NCBI GenBank assembly: GCA_903899865.1
Contig: CAIUKZ010000492.1
Span: 1 to 6,746 of the forward strand
Reading direction: 5' to 3'
Source: an uncultured Bacteroidales bacterium
GTDB taxonomy: Bacteria; Bacteroidota; Bacteroidia; Bacteroidales; Paludibacteraceae
DNA length: 6,746 nucleotides
Shown: positions 1-6,707 of the stretch, one piece after another
Numbering within the stretch: position 1 is the first letter of the stretch
Layout: each line of letters opens with the position of its first letter
The notes under the pieces: generated by a model
What the model saw: the letters and a program-made list of their open reading frames with translations, nothing else
Databases searched by the model: none
What the model was told of the DNA's origin: nothing
Position numbers and translations under genes: made by a program

Positions 1-1063
1 GTGGATTGGTGGCGCCAGCAAACATGTAATATCCTACCAAATTGCTTCCTGAGCCGAGCTTGCTCATGATGAGACCATACCCATCCAATTCATCTATCAC
101 ATGTCTGCGGTGATAGGTGTTCTGAATCCCAATGCCTACTTCACAGGTAAAATAGGGATAAAGCAGAAAGTTTACATGGTATTTGTTGGATGGTTTTTCT
201 CCTTTTTTAGGCTGTTGACTTACTCTCCAGTCGGAAATGGAAAAGTCGGCTTCATTTTCAGAAACTTTGAGGTCTGCATTCCATGGTGCATCTGGATAGG
301 TTCCAAAAAGTGGGATGACTTCGTTTTCGGGAACTGACACATCGCCCCATCCTGTAACCGTATAAAGTGGTACATCTATGCCAAGTTTCTGAGCCGTTTT
401 CTTAATCCATTTGATATGTGCTTCGCCTTTTTGAGCAAACCAATATTCGTTTTCAATCTGTGCACCTACTATTGGACCACCCTCTTTGTAGTAAAAGCCT
501 TCCATTTGCTTACTCATTTGAGCCATGTAACGCTCTGCATAATACTGGTAAACTGGATGATTGGATCGGTCTTCCATTATTTTTTTATCCACTATCCAAT
601 CTGGTGAACCGCCATTGCGAACCTCTCCGTGAGTCCATGGACCAATGCGAGGGTATGCCATCATGCCATGTTTGTGAATCAGTTTGATGAATGCTCTCAA
701 GTCTTTATTGCCCGACCATTCGAACTGACCCTCTATTTCTTCGTGGTGATTCCAAATGATATAGAATGCCACAATGTTTATTCCACATGCTTTCATCTTT
801 AGGAGTGTTGGCTCCCATTCTTCACGAGGAACGCGTGAATAATGCATTTCACCCATCACAGGGATAATGGGTTTGCCACCCAAAGTCATGTATCGGCTAT
901 TGAACAGGATTTCTTTTCCTGCTGGGCCAGGATGACCCATTTTGAACGCAGAAGGAGTTAGTGGCAAGTTTTTGTCCACAGCGTTTATAACATATTTTTG
1001 TCCATTGACTAGCAGTGAAATCATCAAAAGAGTCAAACTTAGGAAGGAGCGTAAAGTAAACAT
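1..1063 (-). CDS. Secreted GH35 beta-galactosidase, second tandem copy, C-terminus cut by window edge
   Basis: This is the N-terminal 354 residues of a glycoside hydrolase family 35 enzyme, read from ATG at 1063 and open to the window edge. Residues 1-21 form a signal peptide (Arg5, then a leucine-rich core, with likely cleavage before Gln22). The TIM-barrel catalytic domain follows. GGPIVGAQIENEYW carries the expected acid/base Glu206, and YPYFTCEVG carries the likely nucleophile Glu308, followed by QNTYHRR. Family members hydrolyse terminal beta-galactosides with retention of configuration; the natural substrate here is inferred only. It aligns without gaps to the neighbouring complete copy over residues 1-260, with about 173 of 220 residues identical in 41-260. 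An in-frame ATG at 1069 would add two residues; I chose 1063 because it keeps the signal peptides collinear. A stop at 1091-1093 blocks any longer start. The usual C-terminal beta domains lie outside the window. Confidence 0.93.
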   Translation of the reverse strand, partial: MFTLRSFLSLTLLMISLLVNGQKYVINAVDKNLPLTPSAFKMGHPGPAGKEILFNSRYMTLGGKPIIPVMGEMHYSRVPREEWEPTLLKMKACGINIVAFYIIWNHHEEIEGQFEWSGNKDLRAFIKLIHKHGMMAYPRIGPWTHGEVRNGGSPDWIVDKKIMEDRSNHPVYQYYAERYMAQMSKQMEGFYYKEGGPIVGAQIENEYWFAQKGEAHIKWIKKTAQKLGIDVPLYTVTGWGDVSVPENEVIPLFGTYPDAPWNADLKVSENEADFSISDWRVSQQPKKGEKPSNKYHVNFLLYPYFTCEVGIGIQNTYHRRHVIDELDGYGLIMSKLGSGSNLVGYYMFAGATNP

Positions 1064-1106
1064 AGGCATAATATGAAGATTTATAAGAAATTACACTGTG
1101 TAGTCA

Positions 1107-1114
1107 CAAATGTA
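1107..1114 (-). promoter_or_regulatory. Candidate Bacteroidota -7 box for the second GH35 gene
   Basis: Read on the minus strand this is TACATTTG, an exact match to the Bacteroidota -7 consensus TAnnTTTG, about 43 nt upstream of the chosen ATG. The -33 partner is weak. The nearest upstream TTTG (1127-1130) is only 12 nt away instead of the usual 17-23, and only a T-run sits at the right spacing. The box suggests the second copy may have its own promoter rather than depending only on readthrough, but a chance match in AT-rich DNA is possible. Confidence 0.4.
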
Positions 1115-1216
1115 GTAAATTGTTCACAAACTAAAAATATGTGAAAAAATGTTATGTAACACAATTTCAATAAATTTGTATCAATTACAGTTAGATTTGA
1201 GGACCTAAGAATTTAA

Positions 1217-1244
1217 AAACGGGATTCTTTTTAAACGGGTTCTC
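1217..1244. repeat. Short direct repeat at the 3' end of the first GH35 gene
   Basis: AAACGGG occurs at 1217-1223 and 1233-1239, 16 nt apart, each followed by a TTC-containing stretch (ATTC and TTCTC). It spans the stop codon of the complete GH35 gene and the start of the 3' spacer. I see no convincing hairpin with a U-run here, so I do not call a terminator. Confidence 0.4.
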
Positions 1245-4044
1245 ATTTTAAGATCACCTTGTATTCAGGGATAAATTTGAGTTGATTAATGTCCATTTTG
1301 GAGTAATCATAAGGAGATCTTGCTTTGTCGAAGAGGATTTTATCATTTTCTCTCAATGGGGTAACGATGATTTTCAGCTCCTTGCCGTCAACGGGATGTT
1401 CCAATCGGTTTAATCCAATGTTCCAAGGCATTCCATTGGAATAATTATCACTTAGCAGTCTGTGTCCATCGTATAGCTGAGCCGTGTTGCCAGTATAGCT
1501 AAGGTGCAGGTATGCTGCATTCAACCCTTCTAGATAGTTTTCTGGAACTTGTACTGTCCATTCTGAGAAAGTATTGAAAGGGATGGAATCAAAAACCTTC
1601 GGCTTTGGAGCAATTTTAACTGGTTCTAATGTTCCAAATCGAGCATAATGTGTGGGATTGTAGGCCGTAGGGCGCATGTAATCAATTCTTCCCATCCATC
1701 CACTGTTGGTTGTCATTTCATATTTGTCTGCTGTTTGATATGTTACAATTAGTTTGCCAGCAAATGCTTTTTTACCCTTGCTCATTGGAAATTCTAAGAC
1801 CAATTTGTTTTCGCCTTTTTCGAGGTAACCAGCTAAATCAATAGTGTTCAATTGACCTGCAGTTATTTCTTCACTTATCCAATTGTTGTTAATCTGGATT
1901 CTACATGTGGTTTCAGGAGCAATATAGAATTTTGCAGATTTTATTTTAGAGGCATTTGTAAGGCTAAATTCTTTGATAAAGTAGTGTTTCATCAATACAT
2001 CGGCAGGTTTAATGCTGTCTTTTTCATTGGTGTATAGCCATGATGCATCATCAAGCAATGGTTTCTGCTTGATGTTTAAAGTGATACTTTTCGAAGGAAG
2101 CTCTACTTTGTAGGTGTGAAAAATATCAGTTTTTTCAACTTCGGCCAATTCGTGGCTGTCTTTTGTTCGCCTCTCTTCACCAAATTTAGAGATTAATATT
2201 GAGGGTTTGGAGCTGAGTATTTCAATTGCTCCTTGGTTTGCTAAAAGCGTAGCATCGCTTATATACAATTCGTTTTTATCGTTGTTTTTAATAAGCCATA
2301 GATTTTTGCTGTCTTCATTAGAAAGCAATACTAAATTGACGATTTCACCACTTTTAGATTTGATGGTTATGGCAGTTTTCAAGCTGGGGTTCACGTTACT
2401 AACGATATATTTTCCTTTGCTGTGATCCACTGTGCCAAGGTTTGATTCTAATGAGAGAATGGATTCTTCATCAAAGCAAAACTCAGGAGATATTGCGTTT
2501 GTCTTGCAAAAGAAATAGGTGTTGCCAATATTGCAAATTGGTTGTGCTGTAGCGTATTTGAGCAAGTTGCTGCCTATAGACATGTTAACAGGCCAAATGA
2601 AAATGGTAGAGTCCAACACTGTTATTCCTTTCGAAGGGAATGTGATGGTTTCGGACTGGTGGCGCACAGTAAATTGTACGTCATGTTGTATTGGGCGAGG
2701 GACATTTCGATGATAATTAAGGGCAAATAGAAACCCTGATTTTCCATTATACCGATAAGACATTTGGATGTCATTGGCATCTGTTTTGCCAATAAAAGTA
2801 TTCATTGGAGAAAGGATTTCACCATATTGATTTAGAAAATAATGAACTTTTTTGATCTCTTTATAGCTATCATTGATTTCACCTGTTTCTCTAATGGCAG
2901 CCTGAAAGTCGTAGCTTCGAGTTGGAACAGTGGTATAATATGACGATTCGTCTTGTTCCTCTTCGAATGAAGTGGTTGTACCGATTGGATTGGTTCCTCC
3001 AGCAAACATGTAATATCCGATAAGGTTACTACCAGATCCAAGTTTGCTTACCACCAGACCCAGGCCATCTATAGGGCTGATGATGTGTCTTCGGTGATAT
3101 GTGTTCTGATTTCCTACTCCCAATTCACAGGTGAAATATGGGTAAATAGAGAAGTTAATACGTTTTTTTTGTGTGTTTTGCTCGTTTCCAATCGTGCTGT
3201 CGTTTCGTTCATTTACAAATGAAAAAACACTTGTTTTCTTTGAGATACTTAAGTCTGGTGCCCACGGAGCATCAGGATATCCACCCCATAGTGGAATGAC
3301 TTCATTTTTAGGTGCAGATGTATCTCCCCATCCAGTGACAGTATAAAGTGGTACATCCATTCCGTGTTTTTGCGCTGTTGCTTTTATCCATTTGATGTGT
3401 TCTTCGCCTTTCTCTCCAAACCAGTATTCATTTTCAAGTTGAATGCCAATAATTGGGCCACCATCTTTGTAATACAATCCTTCCATTTGTTTGCCCATCT
3501 GAGCTATGAATTCTTCTGCATAATGTTGATAAACAGGGTGGTTGGAGCGGTCTTCCATGATTGTTTTGTCCATGATCCAGTCAGGTGTTCCACCATGTCT
3601 AACTTCACCATGAGCCCATGGCCCAATACGTGGGTAGGCCATCATTCCATGTTTGTGAATTAGTTGGATAAAAGCTCTTAAATCTTTATTTCCTGACCAG
3701 TCATATTGTCCTTCTATTTCTTCATGATGATTCCAAATGACATAGAAAGCAACAATGTTGACTCCACAAGCTTTCATTTTTAATAACGTAGATTCCCATT
3801 CTCTGCGTTCAACTCGCGAATAATGTACTTCTCCCATAACCGGTAGAATTGGTGAGTTGCCTTTAGATAGATACCTACAGTTCATAATCAATTCATTTCC
3901 TTTCGGTCCTGGATGCCCCATTTTGAATGCTGAAGGTTTCAGTTTTGTGGTGTCATGGGTAGCGTTTATAGCATACTTTTGAGCACCGACCGCTGAATTG
4001 AGAATTACTAAAATGAGAATTAAGATGAGGCGAAAATTGGACAT
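1243..4044 (-). CDS. Secreted GH35 beta-galactosidase, multidomain, complete
   Basis: A 933-residue retaining beta-galactosidase of glycoside hydrolase family 35. Residues 1-21 are a signal peptide (Arg5, an Ile/Leu-rich core, SAVGA before Gln22) without a lipobox, so the product is probably periplasmic or exported. The catalytic TIM barrel covers roughly 35-390. GGPIIGIQLENEYW places the acid/base at Glu206, and YPYFTCELG places the likely nucleophile at Glu307, followed by QNTYHRR. Beta-rich domains follow at about 400-650, then a galactose-binding-like jelly roll at about 685-790 (INNNWISE, DLAGYLEKGENKLVLEF), and a final domain at about 820-933 with LYDGHRLLSDNYSNGMPW. The frame stays open upstream to 4200, but the extra 52 residues are not signal-like and span the predicted promoter, so I start at the ATG at 4044. 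The leader is A-rich with no Shine-Dalgarno. The extended form and nucleophile context resemble bacterial polysaccharide side-chain beta-galactosidases more than classical animal or plant GH35. Exact substrate unknown. Confidence 0.95.
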   Translation of the reverse strand: MSNFRLILILILVILNSAVGAQKYAINATHDTTKLKPSAFKMGHPGPKGNELIMNCRYLSKGNSPILPVMGEVHYSRVERREWESTLLKMKACGVNIVAFYVIWNHHEEIEGQYDWSGNKDLRAFIQLIHKHGMMAYPRIGPWAHGEVRHGGTPDWIMDKTIMEDRSNHPVYQHYAEEFIAQMGKQMEGLYYKDGGPIIGIQLENEYWFGEKGEEHIKWIKATAQKHGMDVPLYTVTGWGDTSAPKNEVIPLWGGYPDAPWAPDLSISKKTSVFSFVNERNDSTIGNEQNTQKKRINFSIYPYFTCELGVGNQNTYHRRHIISPIDGLGLVVSKLGSGSNLIGYYMFAGGTNPIGTTTSFEEEQDESSYYTTVPTRSYDFQAAIRETGEINDSYKEIKKVHYFLNQYGEILSPMNTFIGKTDANDIQMSYRYNGKSGFLFALNYHRNVPRPIQHDVQFTVRHQSETITFPSKGITVLDSTIFIWPVNMSIGSNLLKYATAQPICNIGNTYFFCKTNAISPEFCFDEESILSLESNLGTVDHSKGKYIVSNVNPSLKTAITIKSKSGEIVNLVLLSNEDSKNLWLIKNNDKNELYISDATLLANQGAIEILSSKPSILISKFGEERRTKDSHELAEVEKTDIFHTYKVELPSKSITLNIKQKPLLDDASWLYTNEKDSIKPADVLMKHYFIKEFSLTNASKIKSAKFYIAPETTCRIQINNNWISEEITAGQLNTIDLAGYLEKGENKLVLEFPMSKGKKAFAGKLIVTYQTADKYEMTTNSGWMGRIDYMRPTAYNPTHYARFGTLEPVKIAPKPKVFDSIPFNTFSEWTVQVPENYLEGLNAAYLHLSYTGNTAQLYDGHRLLSDNYSNGMPWNIGLNRLEHPVDGKELKIIVTPLRENDKILFDKARSPYDYSKMDINQLKFIPEYKVILK

Positions 4045-4089
4045 AAATGTATGTTTTTGTTGATAATTGAAGGAAATTTGATGGTAGTG

Positions 4090-4119
4090 CAAAATTAACA
4101 AAATATTCGAAATGACAAA
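4090..4119 (-). promoter_or_regulatory. Bacteroidota-type promoter for the first GH35 gene
   Basis: On the minus strand a -33 TTTG (4119-4116) is followed after 18 nt by TAATTTTG (4097-4090). This fits the Bacteroidota sigma-factor consensus TTTG, 17-23 nt, TAnnTTTG. Transcription would start near 4085, giving an A-rich leader of about 40 nt before the ATG at 4044. That supports the downstream start codon over the longer open frame. Confidence 0.65.
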
Positions 4120-4319
4120 ATAGTATTTTGATGTTATGAAGCAGTAAATCAGCGGGCAAGCCGATGGTGGAAAACGACTCGTTGTTACGGTAACTATCAC
4201 ACTTCTATGTTTTGGAATGGAGGGTTTCTGTAACGGGTTTGGGGAATTAATCGGTAGGTAAGGCTGGCCCCTTTGTTTTTACATCAGAGGATAAAATGTA
4301 GAACGCTAAAGAATGGACG

Positions 4320-4329
4320 AACACGTGTT
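4320..4329. repeat. Perfect 10-bp palindrome AACACGTGTT
   Basis: AACACGTGTT is a perfect self-complementary 10-mer lying 25 nt beyond the lipoprotein stop codon and about 200 nt upstream of the predicted GH35 promoter. It could be a regulator binding site, but a single copy of this length could also be chance. Confidence 0.3.
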
Positions 4330-4353
4330 GGCATACTGGGTTTAATAAGCAAT

Positions 4354-4914
4354 TTAGTATCCTCGATGAATGTAGGTTGGTTTGCCTGAGTAAGTTCCAG
4401 TAATTTTGGTACTATCAGATGTCACCATGTTGCTTTGAAGGTTCATTATCCCATTTTCATAGCTAACTGTAAATGAACCCTTGGAAATCAATTTAATTTT
4501 ATTTCTGCTAGCATCCGATTCGCGATAGTCTATATATGCTCCCAGTGTGTAGGATTGATTGTCAATAACGGTGGTGGAACCGGGATAGAAGCTGAAGCTA
4601 TTGCCTTTGGTACTTACTGAGTATGTTCCAGCAGGGAGAATGGTGTCTGTGGGATTGGCAAATACATTTTCAAGATATAGCTTTTGTCCTTTACCTGTGA
4701 CAATTCCATTGCTAAATGTTAGTCCGTCTGACAATAGTGTAACTGTGAATACACTACTAGGGATACTATCTTTAGCATAATAGTTGCCAAAGAACTCAGC
4801 GTAAGCTTTGGTGTAAACAGGATTAGTGTTGTACTTATAAGGTGAGAATACAGGTGTAGGTTCGCAGGATACGAAACATCCAACTATCAATATCACTGCC
4901 AATTTTTTGACCAT
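4354..4914 (-). CDS. Predicted lipoprotein of unknown function
   Basis: A 186-residue protein that I cannot assign to a named family. The N-terminus MVKKLAVILIVGCFVSC is a lipoprotein signal peptide: Lys3-Lys4, then a hydrophobic core. Cys17 (FVSC, followed by Glu-Pro) is the more likely lipidated residue, and Cys13 (IVGC) is an alternative. The mature part is rich in Ser, Thr, Tyr and Gly with alternating hydrophobic residues, suggesting an all-beta fold. Visible strand-turn segments include ILPAGTYSVS (about 92-101), KGSFTVSYENG and ITGTYSGKPTY near the C-terminus. This general pattern is common among Bacteroidota envelope lipoproteins. Its ATG lies 4 nt after the stop of the LolC/LolE-type permease gene, so the two are almost certainly co-transcribed and probably translationally coupled. 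A role in lipoprotein transport is only a guess from position. There is no Shine-Dalgarno. Confidence 0.85.
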   Translation of the reverse strand: MVKKLAVILIVGCFVSCEPTPVFSPYKYNTNPVYTKAYAEFFGNYYAKDSIPSSVFTVTLLSDGLTFSNGIVTGKGQKLYLENVFANPTDTILPAGTYSVSTKGNSFSFYPGSTTVIDNQSYTLGAYIDYRESDASRNKIKLISKGSFTVSYENGIMNLQSNMVTSDSTKITGTYSGKPTYIHRGY

Positions 4915-4918
4915 TCGT

Positions 4919-6178
4919 TTAGCTGATTTTTTGTTTTGACTGAATGTATCTAACAGGATAATAGGCTGCCAAAAATCCCATGAATAAAACGGTAACGGTT
5001 ACCAATAGGATGTCTGTCAATTCTGTTTTTACTGGGTAGGCATCCACCACATAGCCCGATCCGAGGCGTATAAACCCAAAAACTTCTTGAGCTAAACAGA
5101 TCAATGTTCCTAGGATAATCCCCGCCAGAGCACCAACCGCTGAAATCATCCAGCCCTCAAAAAGAAAGATGTTTTTTATCAGATTGTTGTCAGCTCCGAG
5201 TTTGCGAAGGGTGTCTATGTCTTCCTTCTTGTCTATGATCAGCATGGATAGTGAGCCTATGATGTTGAAACTAGCAATGAGGAGGATAAAGGTCAAAATC
5301 AGATAGGTAATCCATTTCTCTATCTTCATGATTTTGAAGAAACTTTCTTGTTGCTCGTAGCGGTTTTTTACCTGGTAGTTGCTGCCCACTATGTGTTGGA
5401 TTTCGGCTTGAGCTTTATCAGGGTTTGCATTCTCAGCCAACTTTATTTCCAATGCAGTAACTGTCTGTTGGTCATACTCAAATAGGTCGCGAGCCAGTTC
5501 GATGGATACCAATACCGTGTGGTCGTCATATACCGCCTGTTTTACACAGAAAATACCCGAAACGAAGGTGTTTTTTCGGTTGAAGCTGTTTTCTGGACGA
5601 AGCAGATTGATGGTGGAAGTCCGCTTGGGTGCGTAAATGACTAGCGCGTCGATGAAATGCGGTCCTAGTCCCAACGTGTTAGCCACTCCCACGCCAGGCA
5701 CAGCCCTATAAAATGCTCCGTCAAAGAGCATAAATTTGCCATCGTACATGATGCTATCTATCTTCGTCATTTTAGAGAATTGGTCTGACACACCTTTGAT
5801 GGTAGCAGGCATTTGTTTTTCCTTGAACCGAAGTAGCGCATTTTCTTCCACCACCTCAGTGCAGACGGCAATGGTTTTGAGTTGACGTAACTCTTTGATT
5901 TCTGGTTTGGAAATATCAAACGTCTTGCCTTTGACCAACGTGATTTTCAGGTCCGGATCAAAACTGGTAAACATGGTGGTAATCAAGCCCTCAAATCCAT
6001 TGAAAACCGACAATACACATACCAATGCCAATGTGCCAATGCACACGCCAGCAGCCGAAATCCCCGAAATGACATTGATGGCATTGTGCGATTTCGGAGA
6101 AAACAAGTAACGTTTAGCAATATGAAAAGGAAACGAAAGTCCCTTTAACCGCTCATTGATGGATTTTCTATTGGACAT
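4919..6178 (-). CDS. LolC/LolE-family (FtsX-like) ABC transporter permease
   Basis: A 419-residue inner-membrane permease of the LolC/LolE type, which with the ATPase LolD extracts lipoproteins from the inner membrane for delivery to the outer membrane. Transmembrane segment 1 is about 34-58 (INVISGISAAGVCIGTLALVCVLSVFNGFE region). A large periplasmic MacB-like domain spans about 60-285. Segments 2, 3 and 4 are near 289-316, 338-365 and 388-408. The cytoplasmic motif KKEDIDTLRKLGA (317-329), just after segment 2, is typical of the family's FtsX-like domain and is thought to contact the ATPase. The N-terminal PFHIAKRYLFSPKSHNAIN is characteristic of the family, and length is normal. No LolD ATPase is present in the window, so the partner must be encoded elsewhere. 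The gene follows rbfA by 50 nt and precedes the lipoprotein gene by 4 nt. I cannot tell LolC from LolE; Bacteroidota versions need not match the E. coli roles exactly. Confidence 0.9.
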   Translation of the reverse strand: MSNRKSINERLKGLSFPFHIAKRYLFSPKSHNAINVISGISAAGVCIGTLALVCVLSVFNGFEGLITTMFTSFDPDLKITLVKGKTFDISKPEIKELRQLKTIAVCTEVVEENALLRFKEKQMPATIKGVSDQFSKMTKIDSIMYDGKFMLFDGAFYRAVPGVGVANTLGLGPHFIDALVIYAPKRTSTINLLRPENSFNRKNTFVSGIFCVKQAVYDDHTVLVSIELARDLFEYDQQTVTALEIKLAENANPDKAQAEIQHIVGSNYQVKNRYEQQESFFKIMKIEKWITYLILTFILLIASFNIIGSLSMLIIDKKEDIDTLRKLGADNNLIKNIFLFEGWMISAVGALAGIILGTLICLAQEVFGFIRLGSGYVVDAYPVKTELTDILLVTVTVLFMGFLAAYYPVRYIQSKQKIS

Positions 6179-6186
6179 TTTTTATA

Positions 6187-6218
6187 GTAAACGAGTTTAC
6201 AAGTTGACGAGTAAACAG
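6187..6218. repeat. Four tandem 8-bp units of GTNNAC type before the permease start
   Basis: On the minus strand four consecutive octamers read GTTTACTC (6218-6211, first two bases CT on the complement of the last unit vary), GTCAACTT, GTAAACTC and GTTTACTA, with the plus strand showing GTAAACGA, GTTTACAA, GTTGACGA, GTAAACAG. Each starts with GTNNAC, so units are nearly self-complementary and can pair with one another, for example GTAAAC at 6187-6192 with GTTTAC at 6195-6200. The array fills most of the 50-nt rbfA-permease spacer and ends 8 nt before the permease ATG. It could form RNA structure near the start codon or bind a protein. Confidence 0.7.
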
Positions 6219-6228
6219 GGTGTAATTC

Positions 6229-6606
6229 CTACTCTTCGCTCTCTATCTCAGGTTGTTCAGGTCCTGGAGGGTCACTTTTCAGCAGATTGTCAATATTCTC
6301 CAGATAATCCATTGACTCATCATTGTGAAAGAAGAGTTCGGGTACAATTCTCAGTTGGTGGCGCACGCGTTTCCCTAGTTCGTAACGAATGGATCTGCTG
6401 TCTTCTCCCACTTTCTTGATTACCTCGCTGGCTTTGTTGGTTGGGAAGATGCTCAGGTAGATTCTGGCTATCCCTAAGTCGGCACTTACTCTTACTTCGC
6501 TCACAGTGATAAGCGTTCCTTGTATTTCCTTTGCGTACAACAAAAAGATTTCACCCATTTCTTTTTGCAACATCCTTGATATCTTTTGTTGTCTTGTAGT
6601 TTCCAT
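6229..6606 (-). CDS. rbfA: Ribosome-binding factor A
   Basis: A 125-residue RbfA, the KH-fold protein that binds the 30S subunit and helps late 16S rRNA maturation, in E. coli especially in the cold. Family signatures are clear: an N-terminal helix with QQKISRMLQKEMGEIFL (6-22), the strand region VSEVRVSADLGIARIYLSIF (35-54), matching the family pattern of valine-rich strand then SxDLxxAxxYxS, and the C-terminal RIVPELFFHNDESMDYLENIDNLL (86-109). Residues 111-125 form an acidic, proline-containing tail. Length is normal. The ATG at 6606 gives the expected N-terminus and is preceded by an A-rich leader with no Shine-Dalgarno. It is the first gene of the visible rbfA-permease-lipoprotein block. 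No clear promoter was found; the best -7-like match, TATATTTA near 6635-6642, deviates from the consensus and lacks a well-spaced -33 box. Confidence 0.96.
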   Translation of the reverse strand: METTRQQKISRMLQKEMGEIFLLYAKEIQGTLITVSEVRVSADLGIARIYLSIFPTNKASEVIKKVGEDSRSIRYELGKRVRHQLRIVPELFFHNDESMDYLENIDNLLKSDPPGPEQPEIESEE

Positions 6607-6641
6607 TGTTTTGTCGAGTTGATTATGTCCTATTAAATATA

Positions 6642-6654
6642 TGTCCTTCGGACA
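6642..6654. repeat. Small hairpin in the rbfA upstream region
   Basis: TGTCC (6642-6646) and GGACA (6650-6654) form a 5-bp stem with a 3-nt loop, centred about 42 nt upstream of the rbfA ATG. If transcription starts upstream of it, the structure would sit in the rbfA leader. The stem is short, and its function is unknown. Confidence 0.35.
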
Positions 6655-6707
6655 AACTTGTTATTTTTATTAATATGTCTTTTGATATTTATTCCACATT
6701 CATTTTG

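Larger units (their letters stand above)
4045..4353. other. Intergenic region between the lipoprotein gene and the first GH35 gene
   Basis: This 309-nt gap separates the rbfA-permease-lipoprotein block from the GH35 pair. The part nearest the GH35 start (4045-4140) is strongly AT-rich and holds a promoter match. The distal part (4200-4350) is less AT-rich and contains a perfect 10-bp palindrome. I found no credible gene on either strand, no convincing intrinsic terminator after the lipoprotein stop, and no recognisable riboswitch or structured RNA. Confidence 0.7.

Noticed and set aside
101..687. Plus-strand open frames of 63-89 codons across the truncated GH35 gene
   Set aside because: They lie opposite a strongly conserved catalytic domain, show no recognisable domain, and resemble plus-strand frames over the homologous part of the other GH35 copy. 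They are antisense shadows.
1205..1242. Terminator after the complete GH35 gene
   Set aside because: The AAACGGG copies are direct, not inverted, repeats, and the best pairing I could find (GAAT with ATTC) is too short.
3364..3663. A 99-codon plus-strand frame that resembles the plus-strand frame at 416-607
   Set aside because: The similarity arises because both are the complement of the same conserved GH35 segment (roughly residues 130-230), not because they encode a protein family.
4045..4200. A 52-residue N-terminal extension of the complete GH35 protein, starting at 4200
   Set aside because: The extension overlaps the predicted promoter, lacks signal-peptide or conserved-domain character, and would bury the clear signal peptide that begins at 4044 and aligns with the paralogue.
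4258..4280. Possible intrinsic terminator, AAGG and CCTT around a GC loop followed by T-rich sequence on the plus strand
   Set aside because: The stem is only 4 bp, and no plus-strand gene needs terminating here; on the minus strand there is no U-run after it.
6156..6419. An 87-codon plus-strand frame across the rbfA-permease junction
   Set aside because: It runs opposite rbfA and the permease start, both of which are well supported, and has no domain character.
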